Source: Caulobacter zeae
GTDB lineage: Bacteria > Pseudomonadota > Alphaproteobacteria > Caulobacterales > Caulobacteraceae
Length of the DNA: 64,000 bases
NCBI RefSeq assembly: GCF_002858925.1
Contig: NZ_PJRS01000041.1
Span: forward strand, 1-64,000
Direction of reading: 5' to 3'
In this document: one piece after another, positions 32,888 through 41,614 of the stretch
Layout: every line of letters starts with the position of its first letter
Position numbering within the stretch: the first letter of the stretch is position 1
The notes under the pieces: model-generated
Told to the model about the DNA's origin: nothing
Databases searched by the model: none
The model's input: only the letters and a program-made list of their open reading frames with translations
Made by a program: the position numbers and the translations under genes

Positions 32888-35209
32888 TTACTCGGCCAGG
32901 GCCGGCTCCTCGGCGTCGTCCGACTTGCCGGACTTGCCTTCCGAGGCGCTTTCGATCTCGAAGCCGATCTTGCCGTTCTCGAGCACCACCTTGACGTGGC
33001 CCCCGCGGACGAGGCGGCCGAACAGGATGTCGTCGGCCAGCGGCTTCTTGATGTGCTCCTGGATGACCCGGGCCAGCGGACGGGCGCCGTAGAGCTCGTC
33101 GAAGCCGTTCTTGGCCAGCCAGTCGGCCGCGTCGTCGGCCAGTTCGATCGTGATGTTGCGGTCGGCGAGTTGCGCCTCCAGCTGCATGACGAACTTCTGG
33201 ACGACTTGGCGGATGATCTCCGGCGTCAGCGGCTTGAAGGCCACGGTCGCATCCAGGCGGTTGCGGAACTCCGGCGTGAACAGGCGCTTGAGGGCTGCCT
33301 CTTCCTCGCCTTCGACCTTGGAGCGGCCGAAGCCGATCGACTGCCGCTGGGCGTCCGAGGCGCCCGCATTGGTGGTCATGATGAGGACCACGTTGCGGAA
33401 GTCGACCTTCTTGCCGTTGCTGTCGGTGAGCGTCCCGTTGTCCATCACCTGCAGCAGGATGTTGTAGACATCCCCGTGCGCCTTCTCGATTTCGTCGAGC
33501 AGGACGACGGCGTGCGGGTGCTGGTCGACCGCGTCGGTCAGCTGACCACCCTGGTCGAAGCCGACATAGCCGGGAGGGGCGCCGATCAGGCGGCTCACGG
33601 TATGGCGCTCCATGTATTCCGACATGTCGAAGCGCAGCATCTCGATGCCGAGCGTCGAGGCCAGTTGCTTGGCCGCTTCGGTCTTGCCGACGCCGGTGGG
33701 ACCACTGAACAGATACGAGCCGATCGGCTTGTTCGGTTCGCGCAGGCCGGCGCGGGCCAGCTTCATGGCGGCGGACAGCTGGCTCAGGGCCTCGTCCTGG
33801 CCGAACACCGCGCGCTTCAGGTCGGCTTCGAGTTCCTTGAGGGCCTCGGTGTCCGACTTGCTGACCGACTTGGGCGGGATGCGGGCGATCTTGGCGACGA
33901 CGGCCTCGATCTCCTTGACGCCGATGGTCTTCTTGCGGCGGCTTTCCGGCAGCAGCATCTGGCCCGCGCCCGCCTCGTCGATCACGTCGATCGCCTTGTC
34001 GGGCAGCTTGCGGTCGGTGATGTACTTGGCCGACAGCTCCACCGCGACCTTCAGGGCCTCGGCGGTGTACTTCAGCTTGTGGAAGTCCTCGTAGTAGGTC
34101 TTCAGGCCCTTGAGGATCTTGATGGTGTCTTCCACCGTCGGCTCGTTCACGTCGATCTTCTGGAAGCGACGGACCAGGGCCCGATCCTTCTCGAAGTGCT
34201 GGCGGAACTCCTTGTAGGTGGTCGATCCCATGCAGCGCAGGCTGCCCGAGGCCAGGGCCGGCTTCAGCAGGTTGGAGGCGTCCATCGCCCCGCCGCTGGT
34301 GGCGCCGGCGCCGATGACGGTGTGGATCTCGTCGATGAACAGCACCGCGTTCGGGTGGTTCTCGAGTTCCTTGACCACCTGCTTGACGCGTTCCTCGAAG
34401 TCGCCGCGATAGCGGGTGCCGGCCAGCAGCGCGCCCATGTCGAGCGAGTAGATGGTGGCTTCCGCCAGGACTTCGGGGACCTGGTGGGTGATGATCTTGC
34501 GCGCCAGGCCTTCGGCGATGGCGGTCTTGCCGACGCCGGGATCGCCCACGAGCAGCGGGTTGTTCTTGGTGCGGCGGCACAGGATCTGGATCGCGCGTTC
34601 CACTTCGTTCGCGCGGCCGATCAGCGGGTCGACCTTGCCCTGGCGGGCCTTTTCGTTGAGGTCGACGCAGTAGGCCTCGAGGGCTTCGCCGCCGGTCTTG
34701 GTGTTGGGCTTTTCCTGATCTTCCTCGACCGCGGTCGCGCCCTTGGCGGCCTTGGGCTCCGAAGCGCCGGCCTTCTTGGCGATGCCGTGGGCGATGAAGT
34801 TCACCGCGTCGTACCGCGTCATGTCCTGCTCCTGCAGGAAGTAGGCGGCGTGGCTCTCGCGTTCGGAGAAGATGGCGACCAGGACGTTGGCGCCGGTCAC
34901 TTCCTCGCGGCCGGACGACTGGACGTGGATCACGGCGCGCTGGATCACGCGCTGGAAGCCCGCCGTGGGCTTGGCGTCCTCCTCGTCGTCGACCACCAGC
35001 GAGGAGAGTTCGACGTCGAGATAGTTGACCAGGCTCTTCTTCAGGGCGGTCAGGTCTACGTCGCAGGCGCGCATGACGCCGGCGGCGTCGTCGTCGTCGG
35101 TCAGCGACAACAGAAGGTGTTCGAGGGTCGCGTACTCATGCTTTCGCTGATTGGCGTACGCGACGGCGCGATGCAGGGATTCTTCGAGAGGACGCGAAAA
35201 AGAGGGCAA
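32888..35209 (-). CDS. clpA: ATP-dependent Clp protease ATP-binding subunit ClpA
   Basis: A 773-residue AAA+ unfoldase. The Clp N-domain covers about 1-145 ([19 protein letters not shown]). D1 has Walker [10 protein letters not shown] near 205, and D2 has [10 protein letters not shown] near 485. The ClpP-contacting region lies near the end of D2. It unfolds substrates, including N-degron proteins brought by ClpS, into ClpP. The TTG start at 35209 is favoured because GAGGAG lies 7 bases before it and the conserved N-terminus starts there; the only upstream ATG lies inside clpS. The gap to clpS is 11 bases. Confidence 0.96.
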   Translation of the reverse strand: MPSFSRPLEESLHRAVAYANQRKHEYATLEHLLLSLTDDDDAAGVMRACDVDLTALKKSLVNYLDVELSSLVVDDEEDAKPTAGFQRVIQRAVIHVQSSGREEVTGANVLVAIFSERESHAAYFLQEQDMTRYDAVNFIAHGIAKKAGASEPKAAKGATAVEEDQEKPNTKTGGEALEAYCVDLNEKARQGKVDPLIGRANEVERAIQILCRRTKNNPLLVGDPGVGKTAIAEGLARKIITHQVPEVLAEATIYSLDMGALLAGTRYRGDFEERVKQVVKELENHPNAVLFIDEIHTVIGAGATSGGAMDASNLLKPALASGSLRCMGSTTYKEFRQHFEKDRALVRRFQKIDVNEPTVEDTIKILKGLKTYYEDFHKLKYTAEALKVAVELSAKYITDRKLPDKAIDVIDEAGAGQMLLPESRRKKTIGVKEIEAVVAKIARIPPKSVSKSDTEALKELEADLKRAVFGQDEALSQLSAAMKLARAGLREPNKPIGSYLFSGPTGVGKTEAAKQLASTLGIEMLRFDMSEYMERHTVSRLIGAPPGYVGFDQGGQLTDAVDQHPHAVVLLDEIEKAHGDVYNILLQVMDNGTLTDSNGKKVDFRNVVLIMTTNAGASDAQRQSIGFGRSKVEGEEEAALKRLFTPEFRNRLDATVAFKPLTPEIIRQVVQKFVMQLEAQLADRNITIELADDAADWLAKNGFDELYGARPLARVIQEHIKKPLADDILFGRLVRGGHVKVVLENGKIGFEIESASEGKSGKSDDAEEPALAE

Positions 35210-35220
35210 GGGGAGGCTCC

Positions 35221-35547
35221 TCAATCCTTTTCCATGGTGCACTGCAGCGGGTGCTGATGTCTGCGGGCTGAGTCGATCACCTGGGCGACTTTGGTCTCGG
35301 CGACTTCGTAGGTGAAAACACCACAGACGCCGACGCCGTTCTGGTGAACGTGCAACATGATCCGTGTCGCGTCTTCGCGCGACTTGTTGAAGAACCGTTC
35401 GAGCACGTAAACGACGAACTCCATGGGGGTGTAGTCGTCGTTCAGGATCAGTACGCGATAAAGCGAGGGCTTCTGCGTCTTCGGCTTCACTTCCGTGACG
35501 ACCGAAGAGCCCGCGCCTGTATTTCCGCCTTGCTTTCGCTCGGCCAT
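35221..35547 (-). CDS. clpS: ATP-dependent Clp protease adaptor ClpS
   Basis: A 108-residue adaptor that binds destabilising N-terminal residues and delivers them to ClpA. A flexible N-terminal tail (about 1-30) precedes the core [24 protein letters not shown], with the degron-pocket Asn-Asp-Asp segment and the [23 protein letters not shown] region. The ATG at 35547 has GGGAGAAAG upstream; an earlier frame extension has no support. It is the first gene of the clpS-clpA operon. Confidence 0.96.
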   Translation of the reverse strand: MAERKQGGNTGAGSSVVTEVKPKTQKPSLYRVLILNDDYTPMEFVVYVLERFFNKSREDATRIMLHVHQNGVGVCGVFTYEVAETKVAQVIDSARRHQHPLQCTMEKD

Positions 35548-35805
35548 CGACCGCTTTCTCCCGGCGGGAAGCAAATCACCCGCCTTCATGAATTAGATAT
35601 GGAAAAGCGGCGGCTTTGGAAGAGGCCGCCGCCCGACTGCGCCGCTTTAGCACAGGGGCGCCATCGAAATCGGCTTCACGTTTGGGAGAGCGGCGAAGGT
35701 GGCCGGTGCGTTCCCGCGGCGAGGCTGCGAAATGGTGTGCGGCGCGTTGTCGCGCAAGGGGGAGGGGTTATCCGCAGACGCATGATGCGCGGACGTGGCC
35801 GCACC
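35548..35805. other. clpS upstream region
   Basis: About 260 bases with no gene. It includes an AT-rich spot (ATGAATTAGATATGG near 35588) and a GGCGGC...GCCGCC hairpin around 35610-35630, and should contain the clpS promoter. Confidence 0.4.
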
Positions 35806-35932
35806 TGGAGGAACCTCCCCCCGTGGGGGAGGAGATCGCGCAGCGATCGGAGGGGGAGGACGGCAAACGCCCTGAAAGCTGAAACCAGCCCCCCACCGGC
35901 CCTCCGGGCCGCCTCCCCCACAGGGGGAGGGT
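35806..35932. repeat. Palindromic intergenic repeat, A/B type variant
   Basis: Two GC-rich palindromic units (35806-35858 with CTCCCCCCGTGGGGGAG and GATCGCGCAGCGATC; 35889-35932 with CCGGCCCTCCGGGCC and CTCCCCCACAGGGGGAG) flank a short spacer. It is related to the elements at 20173, 48303 and 57392. It lies between the clpS upstream region and the 3' end of the RNA methyltransferase gene. Confidence 0.72.
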
Positions 35933-35940
35933 CTCTGAAA

Positions 35941-36732
35941 TCAGCCCGTCACCGTGTAGATCATGATCCCGGTGGCCACGGACAGGTTCAGGCTGTCGGC
36001 GCGGCCGCGCATGGGGATCTTGACGTTGACGTCGCAGGCGGCCGCCAGTTCGGGCGGCAGGCCCTGCTGCTCGTTGCCCATCAGGATCAGCGACGGCTTC
36101 ACGTAGTCGGCGCTCTTGTGGTCGACGGTGGCGGTCAGCAGGGTGCCGACCACGCTGCCGGGCCATTCCTCGCGCCAGGCCAGGAACTCCTGAACGCTGG
36201 CCTTGGCGATCTTGACGGCGAAGACCGAGCCCATGGTCGCGCGCACGCCTTCCACCGAATAGGGATCCACGCAGTCGCCGACCAGGATCACCCCACCGGC
36301 GCCGGCCGCGTCGGCCGTGCGGATGATGGTGCCCAGATTGCCCGGGTCGCGGACGGCTTGGAGGGCCACCCAGCAGTCTGCGCTCCGCGGCACGATGGCC
36401 GACAGCGGCGTGTAGACCTGGCGGAAGACGCCGACCACCGCTTGGGGGTTATCGCGGCGCGAGACCTTCTCGAGGATCTCGCGGTTGACCTCGATCACCT
36501 CGCCGCCGGCGGCGGCGCAAGCCTTGGCGGCCTTTTGCAGCATCGGGTGGTCGGCCGCGTCGGGGCCGTACATCAGGATCTTGGGCGCGTGGCCGCAGTC
36601 GATCGCCTCGATGACGATCTTCAGGCCCTCGGCCAGGAACAGGCCGCTGTCCTCGCGCTCTTTGCGCATGTGCAGGGCGCGGACGGCCTTCACCGTGGCG
36701 TTGGTCAGGGAGGTGACGGTCTTGACGCTCAT
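35941..36732 (-). CDS. SPOUT (TrmH/SpoU) family RNA 2'-O-methyltransferase
   Basis: A 263-residue protein with an N-terminal substrate-binding domain (VKAVRALHMRKEREDSGLFLAEGLKIV) and the SPOUT knot. Knot motif 1 is RDPGNLGTIIRTADAAG, motif 2 is LILMGNEQQGLP and motif 3 is IPMRGRADSLNLSVATGI. Members methylate ribose in rRNA or tRNA using SAM; the specific site is not known. It starts 8 bases after a second RNA methyltransferase-type gene, making a two-gene unit. Confidence 0.9.
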   Translation of the reverse strand: MSVKTVTSLTNATVKAVRALHMRKEREDSGLFLAEGLKIVIEAIDCGHAPKILMYGPDAADHPMLQKAAKACAAAGGEVIEVNREILEKVSRRDNPQAVVGVFRQVYTPLSAIVPRSADCWVALQAVRDPGNLGTIIRTADAAGAGGVILVGDCVDPYSVEGVRATMGSVFAVKIAKASVQEFLAWREEWPGSVVGTLLTATVDHKSADYVKPSLILMGNEQQGLPPELAAACDVNVKIPMRGRADSLNLSVATGIMIYTVTG

Positions 36733-36740
36733 CTTCTCTC

Positions 36741-37652
36741 TCAAGCCTCCGACGACCAGCGGGCGAAGAACGACAGGCCGATCTGGCGGTCGCCCTTGTC
36801 TTCCACGAGCGACAACTCGCCCCAGTCGATGACGCCGGCGCGGCCGTCCAGCGCCTGGGTCAGCAGGCCCGACATGGCCGCGCCCGAGACGCGGGCGGCA
36901 TAGGCGTTCATCAGCAGGAAGTCGGCGTCCTCGGCCAGCAGCGCCGCGCAGTCGGCGGCGAGCGCCGGCAGGTCCTCGAACAGGCGCCAGACCTCGCCGT
37001 CGGGACCGCGGCCGAACTTCGGCGGGTCCAGGATGATGCCGTCATAGACATTGCCGCGACGCACTTCGCGGGCGACGAAGCGACGGGCGTCCTCGACGAT
37101 CCAGCGGATGGGCTTGTCGGCGAGGCCGGCGAAGGCGGCGTTCTCGCGCGCGAAGCCGACCGACTTCTTGGAAGCGTCGACGTGGGTGACGTGCGCCCCG
37201 GCCGCCGCGCAGACGAGGCTCGCCACGCCCGTATAGCCGAACAGGTTCAGGATCTTGGGCTGGCGGCCGCGCGCCTTGATGAAGGCGCGAACGCGTTCGT
37301 CCTGCCAGGCCCAGTTGGCGGCCTGCTCGGGGAAGAAGGCCAAGTGGCGGAACGGCGTGAACTGGCAGTGAAATTTCGCTTCGCCCCAAGCCAGGTCGAA
37401 CTTTTCGATCGGCTTGCCGCGGAAGCGCCAGCGACCGGCCTCGTCCTCGTCGGAGGGATCGAACACGGCGTCTGCCTCGTCCCAGGCGCTGGCGGGCAGG
37501 CGCGGCTCCCAGAAGCACTGGGGTTCCGGGCGGACGACGGTGTAGCGGCCGTAGCGCTCCAGCTTCTTGCCGCGCCCGCTGTCGAGCAGGGCGTAGTCGG
37601 CCCAGCCGGTGGTGCGCATGACGAGGGGAGAGGCGGCGATGGTCGGGTGCAT
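36741..37652 (-). CDS. Class I SAM-dependent methyltransferase, RlmI-like
   Basis: A 303-residue methyltransferase. An N-terminal region contains GRGKKLERYGRYTVVRPEPQ, a Rossmann core starts ILNLFGYTGVASLVCAAAGAHVTHVDASKKS (motif I and II near 155-185), and the catalytic DPPKFGRG is near 225. This arrangement matches the COG1092-like 23S rRNA cytosine methyltransferase group, although an N-terminal PUA domain is not obvious. It is probably cytoplasmic RNA modification. The ATG at 37652 precedes the conserved region; upstream frame extension overlaps the next gene and is rejected. Confidence 0.85.
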   Translation of the reverse strand: MHPTIAASPLVMRTTGWADYALLDSGRGKKLERYGRYTVVRPEPQCFWEPRLPASAWDEADAVFDPSDEDEAGRWRFRGKPIEKFDLAWGEAKFHCQFTPFRHLAFFPEQAANWAWQDERVRAFIKARGRQPKILNLFGYTGVASLVCAAAGAHVTHVDASKKSVGFARENAAFAGLADKPIRWIVEDARRFVAREVRRGNVYDGIILDPPKFGRGPDGEVWRLFEDLPALAADCAALLAEDADFLLMNAYAARVSGAAMSGLLTQALDGRAGVIDWGELSLVEDKGDRQIGLSFFARWSSEA

Positions 37653-37669
37653 GGCCTCGCCATACGCGC

Positions 37670-39082
37670 TCAGGCCAAGCGTCGTCCAGCCCGAGGCGCA
37701 TGCGGGGTCTTGTCCCAGTGGTGCGGACGGCGCACGAACTGCCACAGCGCATGGCATCCGGCCCAACCTTGCAACAGCCAGATCAGGGGCAGGCCCAGCA
37801 GGTCCAGCGCCTTGGCCCGGCCGCCCGCGCGCTGTCTGCCGACCGCGGCGGCGATGGCCGAACCCATCCAGGCGTAGCCGAAGAGCACCAGGCCCGCTCC
37901 GTCGAGCACGGCCTGGCCGTCCGGCGCCAGGTCCAGCAGGATCATCAGCACCACCCCCGCGAAGATCGGTGCGTGCAGGTGCGTGGAGACCAGCGACAGG
38001 AAGAGGGTCAGGAACAGCGCCAGGGCCACGCGTGGCCGTCGGGCGGCCGGGCCGCGCAGATGCACGAGCAGAGTCGCCAGGTGCCCCTTGATCCAGCGCG
38101 CCCGCTGCGGCCGCCAGGCCTTCCAGGTGGTCGGGGCGGTTTCCAGCGTCGGCCGGTCGATGACGTCGAGCCCGTAGCCAGCCGCCGCCAGCCGAAAGCC
38201 GACGTCGGCGTCTTCGGTCACATTGAAGGCGTCCCACCCGCCGACGGCGCGCAGGGGCCCGGTCTTGAAGTGATTGCTGGTGCCGCCCAGCGGAAAGGCC
38301 AGCCGCCAGCGGGCCAGGGCCGGCAGCAGCACTTCGAAGTGGGCGGCGTACTCCTGCTGGAACTGGCGGGGCAGAAGGCCCGAAATGGCCGGAATCTCGA
38401 TCCTCAGCGGCGCCTGCAGGCACGCCAGCGGCGCTGGACCCGCGGCGAAGCGGGCGGCGGCCTCGCGCAGTTGGCCCGGATCGGGCGCGTCCTCGGCGTC
38501 ATAGATGACGAGCAATTCGCCGCGCGCCCGCTCCAGGGCGTGGTTGCAGGCCTTTGGCTTCGTCTTGGGGCCGCTCGGCGGCACGATCAGCACCTGGACG
38601 AAGGCCGGCAGGTCCAGCGCGTAAAAGGCCGCGATGGTCTCGGCGTCGTCGGCTTCCAGCACGACCAGGGCCTGAAGCTGGTCGCGCGGATAGTCCAGGC
38701 GATCGAGACTGGCGACGAGCTCGGCCGCGACGGAGGCTTCCTTGTAGAGCGGCGCCAGCACCGTGTAGGCGGGCAGGGCGTGATCGGGCAGGGGCGGGGT
38801 TGCGGTTACGCGGCGAGGCGTGAGGGCCGCGACCAGCCGCAGTGTGGCCAGCAGCGCGAAGAGCACGAGGCCCGTCCATCGTAGACCGTCAAGCGTTGGG
38901 CCGGGCGCGAGCGTGATCCCAACGCCCAGCCCCAAGCCTGCCAACACCAGCATGCCGCCCTGAGCGGGGCTCAGCCGCCTGTGTGCGCCGTCGGTGATAG
39001 GAAACGGCGCGACGAGCGGCGGATCTGGCAGGACAGCATGGTCCAGCCCATCGACGTGCAGCCGCCGCTCCTCGCGCGCCAT
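37670..39082 (-). CDS. Membrane glycosyltransferase family 2 (cellulose synthase-like)
   Basis: A 470-residue processive-type GT2. Two N-terminal TM segments (about 40-90) precede the catalytic domain with VLAPLYKE, VLEADD, DAED, TEDADVG and the QRARW signature (residues about 105-345). Three to four C-terminal TM segments follow. These residues bind UDP-sugar and metal and define polymer-forming synthases such as those for beta-glucans or other exopolysaccharides. No PilZ domain or export gene is present nearby. The start has GAGGGG a few bases upstream. Confidence 0.87.
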   Translation of the reverse strand: MAREERRLHVDGLDHAVLPDPPLVAPFPITDGAHRRLSPAQGGMLVLAGLGLGVGITLAPGPTLDGLRWTGLVLFALLATLRLVAALTPRRVTATPPLPDHALPAYTVLAPLYKEASVAAELVASLDRLDYPRDQLQALVVLEADDAETIAAFYALDLPAFVQVLIVPPSGPKTKPKACNHALERARGELLVIYDAEDAPDPGQLREAAARFAAGPAPLACLQAPLRIEIPAISGLLPRQFQQEYAAHFEVLLPALARWRLAFPLGGTSNHFKTGPLRAVGGWDAFNVTEDADVGFRLAAAGYGLDVIDRPTLETAPTTWKAWRPQRARWIKGHLATLLVHLRGPAARRPRVALALFLTLFLSLVSTHLHAPIFAGVVLMILLDLAPDGQAVLDGAGLVLFGYAWMGSAIAAAVGRQRAGGRAKALDLLGLPLIWLLQGWAGCHALWQFVRRPHHWDKTPHAPRAGRRLA

Positions 39083-39246
39083 GTCGCCCCCTCAGCTTGG
39101 CTTTTCAGCGAGAGCGACTCGATAAACTCAACCATAAAGTGTCAAATAGAAAAATACGCGTTCTACGTAAAACGGTGTTCCGCTTGTCGGCTCTGGGTGA
39201 TTCCCGTTTAGTGTCAGGTCGGGGAAGAGGGAGGAAGTACCGTATC

Positions 39247-39885
39247 GTGACCGTCGCGTTGAAGAAGCCGCCCAGGTCCGCCCGCAAGCCCAAGGGCGAT
39301 GGCCACATGCGCCGGGGCGAAATCCTGGCCGCCGCCGAGAAGATCTTCATCGCCGAGGGCTACGCCGGGGCGACGATCCGCAAGATCGCCGACGCCGTGG
39401 GCGTGTCCTCGACCGCGCTCTACATGCACTTCCGCGACAAGGACCAGATCCTGCTCGAGATCGGCAAGGAGGCCATCGAGAAGCTGCTGTCGATCAATGT
39501 CGCCCTGTCGCAGGAGCCGATCGACGCGGTCGAGAAGGTGCGGCGGATGCTCGACGCCTACATGCGCTTCGCCTTCGACAATCCCAACACCTACCAGCTG
39601 GTGTTCTGCGGCTCGAACGAGGCGATCTCGATCGAGAAGCAGCAGGCGGTGTCGGATCTCGGCGACCGCTGCTTCGACGAGTTCAGCGGCCCTATCCGCG
39701 AGATCGCCGCCGCCGGCCGCCTGAAGACCGGCACCGCCGAGAGCGCCGCCCAGGTGCTGTGGGCCGCCTGCCACGGCATCGTCTCGCTGGTCATCACCAA
39801 GCCCAGCCGCAACTGGGCGCCGGCCGAGGAACTGATGCAGGTCACGCTGGACGGGGTGATGCACGGGCTGATCGCCGACAGGTAG
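39247..39885 (+). CDS. TetR-family transcriptional regulator
   Basis: A 212-residue TetR protein. A basic N-terminal tail precedes the HTH (RGEILAAAEKIFIAEGYAGATIRKIADAVGVSSTALYMHFRDKDQILLEI, about 25-75). The ligand domain resembles the TetR_C_33-type segment (FDNPNTYQLVFCGS). The GTG at 39247 has GGGAGGAAG about 9 bases upstream and is preferred; an internal ATG before MRRGEIL would remove the tail. It is divergent from the glycosyltransferase gene, which it may control. Confidence 0.87.
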   Translation: MTVALKKPPRSARKPKGDGHMRRGEILAAAEKIFIAEGYAGATIRKIADAVGVSSTALYMHFRDKDQILLEIGKEAIEKLLSINVALSQEPIDAVEKVRRMLDAYMRFAFDNPNTYQLVFCGSNEAISIEKQQAVSDLGDRCFDEFSGPIREIAAAGRLKTGTAESAAQVLWAACHGIVSLVITKPSRNWAPAEELMQVTLDGVMHGLIADR

Positions 39886-40030
39886 CAGCCCGCGCCGATG
39901 GGCGACAAACGGTCGCACCTGCCGAATTTCCCCGCAGCGCCAGGAGCTTAGCCGCTGCGTGCAAATACAACGCTGTTCGATGGCCTGGCGGTGGTAGCGG
40001 GTTAACCCTTGGGCCCTAGAGCCCCGCCGC

Positions 40031-41314
40031 ATGAGCAGACTTCATGTTGTGTGTGCGGGCCTTGCGGCCCTGGCCTGGGCGAGCGGTGCGAGCGCGCAGG
40101 AGGCGTCGCTGCTGGACGCGGTCAAGGCCGGCAAGCCGCTGCTGGAAATCCGCGCCCGCTACGAGCGCTACGACCAGACCAAGACCGCCACCCTGCGCAA
40201 CAACGCCGAAGGCACGACGGTGCGCACGCGCTTCGGCTGGGAGACCAGCGCCTGGCATGACGTGAAGGCCGTGATCGAGTTCGACGACGTCCGCCGTATC
40301 GGCCCCGAGCACTTCGCGATCACCACGCCGGGCGTCTCCATCCCGCTGAACGGCGCCGACAAGGCCCGCTTCCCGGCGATCAACGACCCGAACGTCACCG
40401 AGGTGAACCGCGCCCAGCTGCAATGGACGCCGAGCAAGGCGCTGCAACTGACCGCCGGCCGCCAGAAGATCCAGTTCGACGACCAGCGCTTCGTCGCCGC
40501 CGCCGCCTGGCGCCAGGACGAGCAGACCTATGACGGCCTGCGCGCCGACCTGTCGCTGAGCCGGTTCAAGGGAACCTATGTCTATGTCACCCGGGTCAAC
40601 CGGGCCCTGGGCGAGCGCCGCGACTGGGACAGCGACAGCCACTTCGTCAACGCCAGCTGGACCTTTTCCGAGGCGTTGAAGGCCACGGGCTTCGTCTACG
40701 CCCTGGATTTCTCGGATTCGCCGCTGAACACCTCGATCACCAAGGGCGCGCGGGCGGTCGGCAAGGCCAGGGCCGGCGCCTACACCCTGAACTATTCGGC
40801 CGGCTTCGCCCGCCAGAGCGACTATCACCGCGCCACCGCCGACTATGAGCTCGACTATCTGGGCGGCGAGATCGCGGCCACGCGCGGCATCTACACGGCC
40901 CAGCTCGGCTACCACACGCTGGAGGGCGACGGCGTGCGCGGCTTCGGCGCGCCGCTGGGCGCGGCCCACGGCTTCTACGGTTGGGCCGACGCCTGGTCGT
41001 CGCTGGGCGGCAACAAGAGCTTTTCCGACGGCCTGGACGACCTGAACTTCACCGTCACGCTGAAGCCGAAGATCAAGGTGCGCAACTTCTCCAGCCCCGA
41101 GCTCCTGGTCCGCTACCACGACTTCGACGACGACCGGACGGGCGCGGATCTGGGCCACGAATGGAACGCCCAGCTGACGGCGACCATCGCCCCGAAGCTG
41201 TCGGCCCAGCTGAAGTACGCCGGTTTCGACCGGGTCTCGAGCGTGCCGAGCGGCACCCCGGCGCCGCCCGCGTCGCGCAAGAAGGTGTGGTTCACCCTCG
41301 AGTACAAGCTCTGA
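40031..41314 (+). CDS. Outer-membrane porin, alginate-export-like family (paralog 1)
   Basis: A 427-residue exported beta-barrel. The signal peptide is 1-22 (cleavage ASA/QE), and the barrel has the alginate-export/AlgE-like pattern: YERYDQ, RFGWETSAWHDVKAVIEFDDVRR, TEVNRAQLQWTPSKALQLTAGRQKIQFDDQRFV, and a terminal strand ending FTLEYKL. It is about half identical by eye to the next porin (41615-42982). Since the pair flanks a nitrate-type leader and precedes nrtABD, it may be a diffusion channel for nitrate or other small anions. Confidence 0.82.
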   Translation: MSRLHVVCAGLAALAWASGASAQEASLLDAVKAGKPLLEIRARYERYDQTKTATLRNNAEGTTVRTRFGWETSAWHDVKAVIEFDDVRRIGPEHFAITTPGVSIPLNGADKARFPAINDPNVTEVNRAQLQWTPSKALQLTAGRQKIQFDDQRFVAAAAWRQDEQTYDGLRADLSLSRFKGTYVYVTRVNRALGERRDWDSDSHFVNASWTFSEALKATGFVYALDFSDSPLNTSITKGARAVGKARAGAYTLNYSAGFARQSDYHRATADYELDYLGGEIAATRGIYTAQLGYHTLEGDGVRGFGAPLGAAHGFYGWADAWSSLGGNKSFSDGLDDLNFTVTLKPKIKVRNFSSPELLVRYHDFDDDRTGADLGHEWNAQLTATIAPKLSAQLKYAGFDRVSSVPSGTPAPPASRKKVWFTLEYKL

Positions 41315-41476
41315 GATCGTCCGTAGCGAGAGGAGGGCGCCCGGTTTGCGGGCGCCGCCCAAGTCTTGGGCGCCGTGCTGCTGCGCAAAAGTGGGCGCCG
41401 CCCCTGCGAAACGACCGATAACGACGGTTTGTCGATTGCCGTCCCCCGGCGGTCGGTGCGTCCCTGATCACCGACA
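41315..41476 (+). other. Inter-porin region with GC-rich hairpins
   Basis: An 8-bp hairpin (41336-41343 with 41349-41356, loop GTTTG) follows the first porin but lacks a T-tract. A short palindrome GCCCAAG-T-CTTGGGC lies at 41357-41371. GGGCGCCGCCC is directly repeated at 41350 and 41393. These could attenuate read-through or bind a regulator; no gene is visible. Confidence 0.4.
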
Positions 41477-41595
41477 CGCGGGGCAACGACGTTCCGCGAC
41501 GGGCCGCAAGGCCCTGACGCCGACGACGGGGTCGGCGACTGTTTTGGACAACGACGTCCGGAGGGGGCTCACGCCCTCGCCGGGCGTTTTTTTTT
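41477..41595 (+). promoter_or_regulatory. ANTAR/NasT-type antitermination leader
   Basis: Hairpin P1 has an 8-bp stem (41477-41484 with 41491-41498) closing the hexaloop AACGAC. Two GC hairpins follow (41501-41514; 41518-41537). Hairpin P2 (41544-41549 with 41556-41561) closes an identical AACGAC loop. Both loops have A at position 1 and G at position 4, the signature bound by ANTAR-domain antiterminators such as NasR and NasT. The 3' arm of P2 (GTCCGG) overlaps the 5' arm of a terminator (41558-41568 with 41573-41583, then nine T), so P2 and the terminator exclude each other. The controlled genes are a porin and nrtABD. nasT itself is not in the window. Confidence 0.75.
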
Positions 41596-41614
41596 GGCCT
41601 TAAGGGGAAGAGGC

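Noticed and set aside
32996-35257. A 753-codon plus-strand frame antisense to clpA
   Set aside because: Gln/Val/Leu/Asp-rich mirror translation of clpA with no ribosome site or domain.
35770-35780. TTATCCGCA as a possible DnaA box or origin element upstream of clpS
   Set aside because: A single one-mismatch copy without further boxes or an AT-rich unwinding region is not evidence of an origin.
36741-38423. Extension of the RlmI-like methyltransferase by about 250 residues
   Set aside because: The extension is Pro/Arg/Ala-rich and overlaps the glycosyltransferase coding region out of frame; the ATG at 37652 starts the conserved domain.
41518-41537. Third hexaloop hairpin (loop GACGGG) in the nitrate leader as an additional ANTAR site
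   Set aside because: The loop does not have A at position 1, so it lacks the signature; treated as a spacer hairpin.
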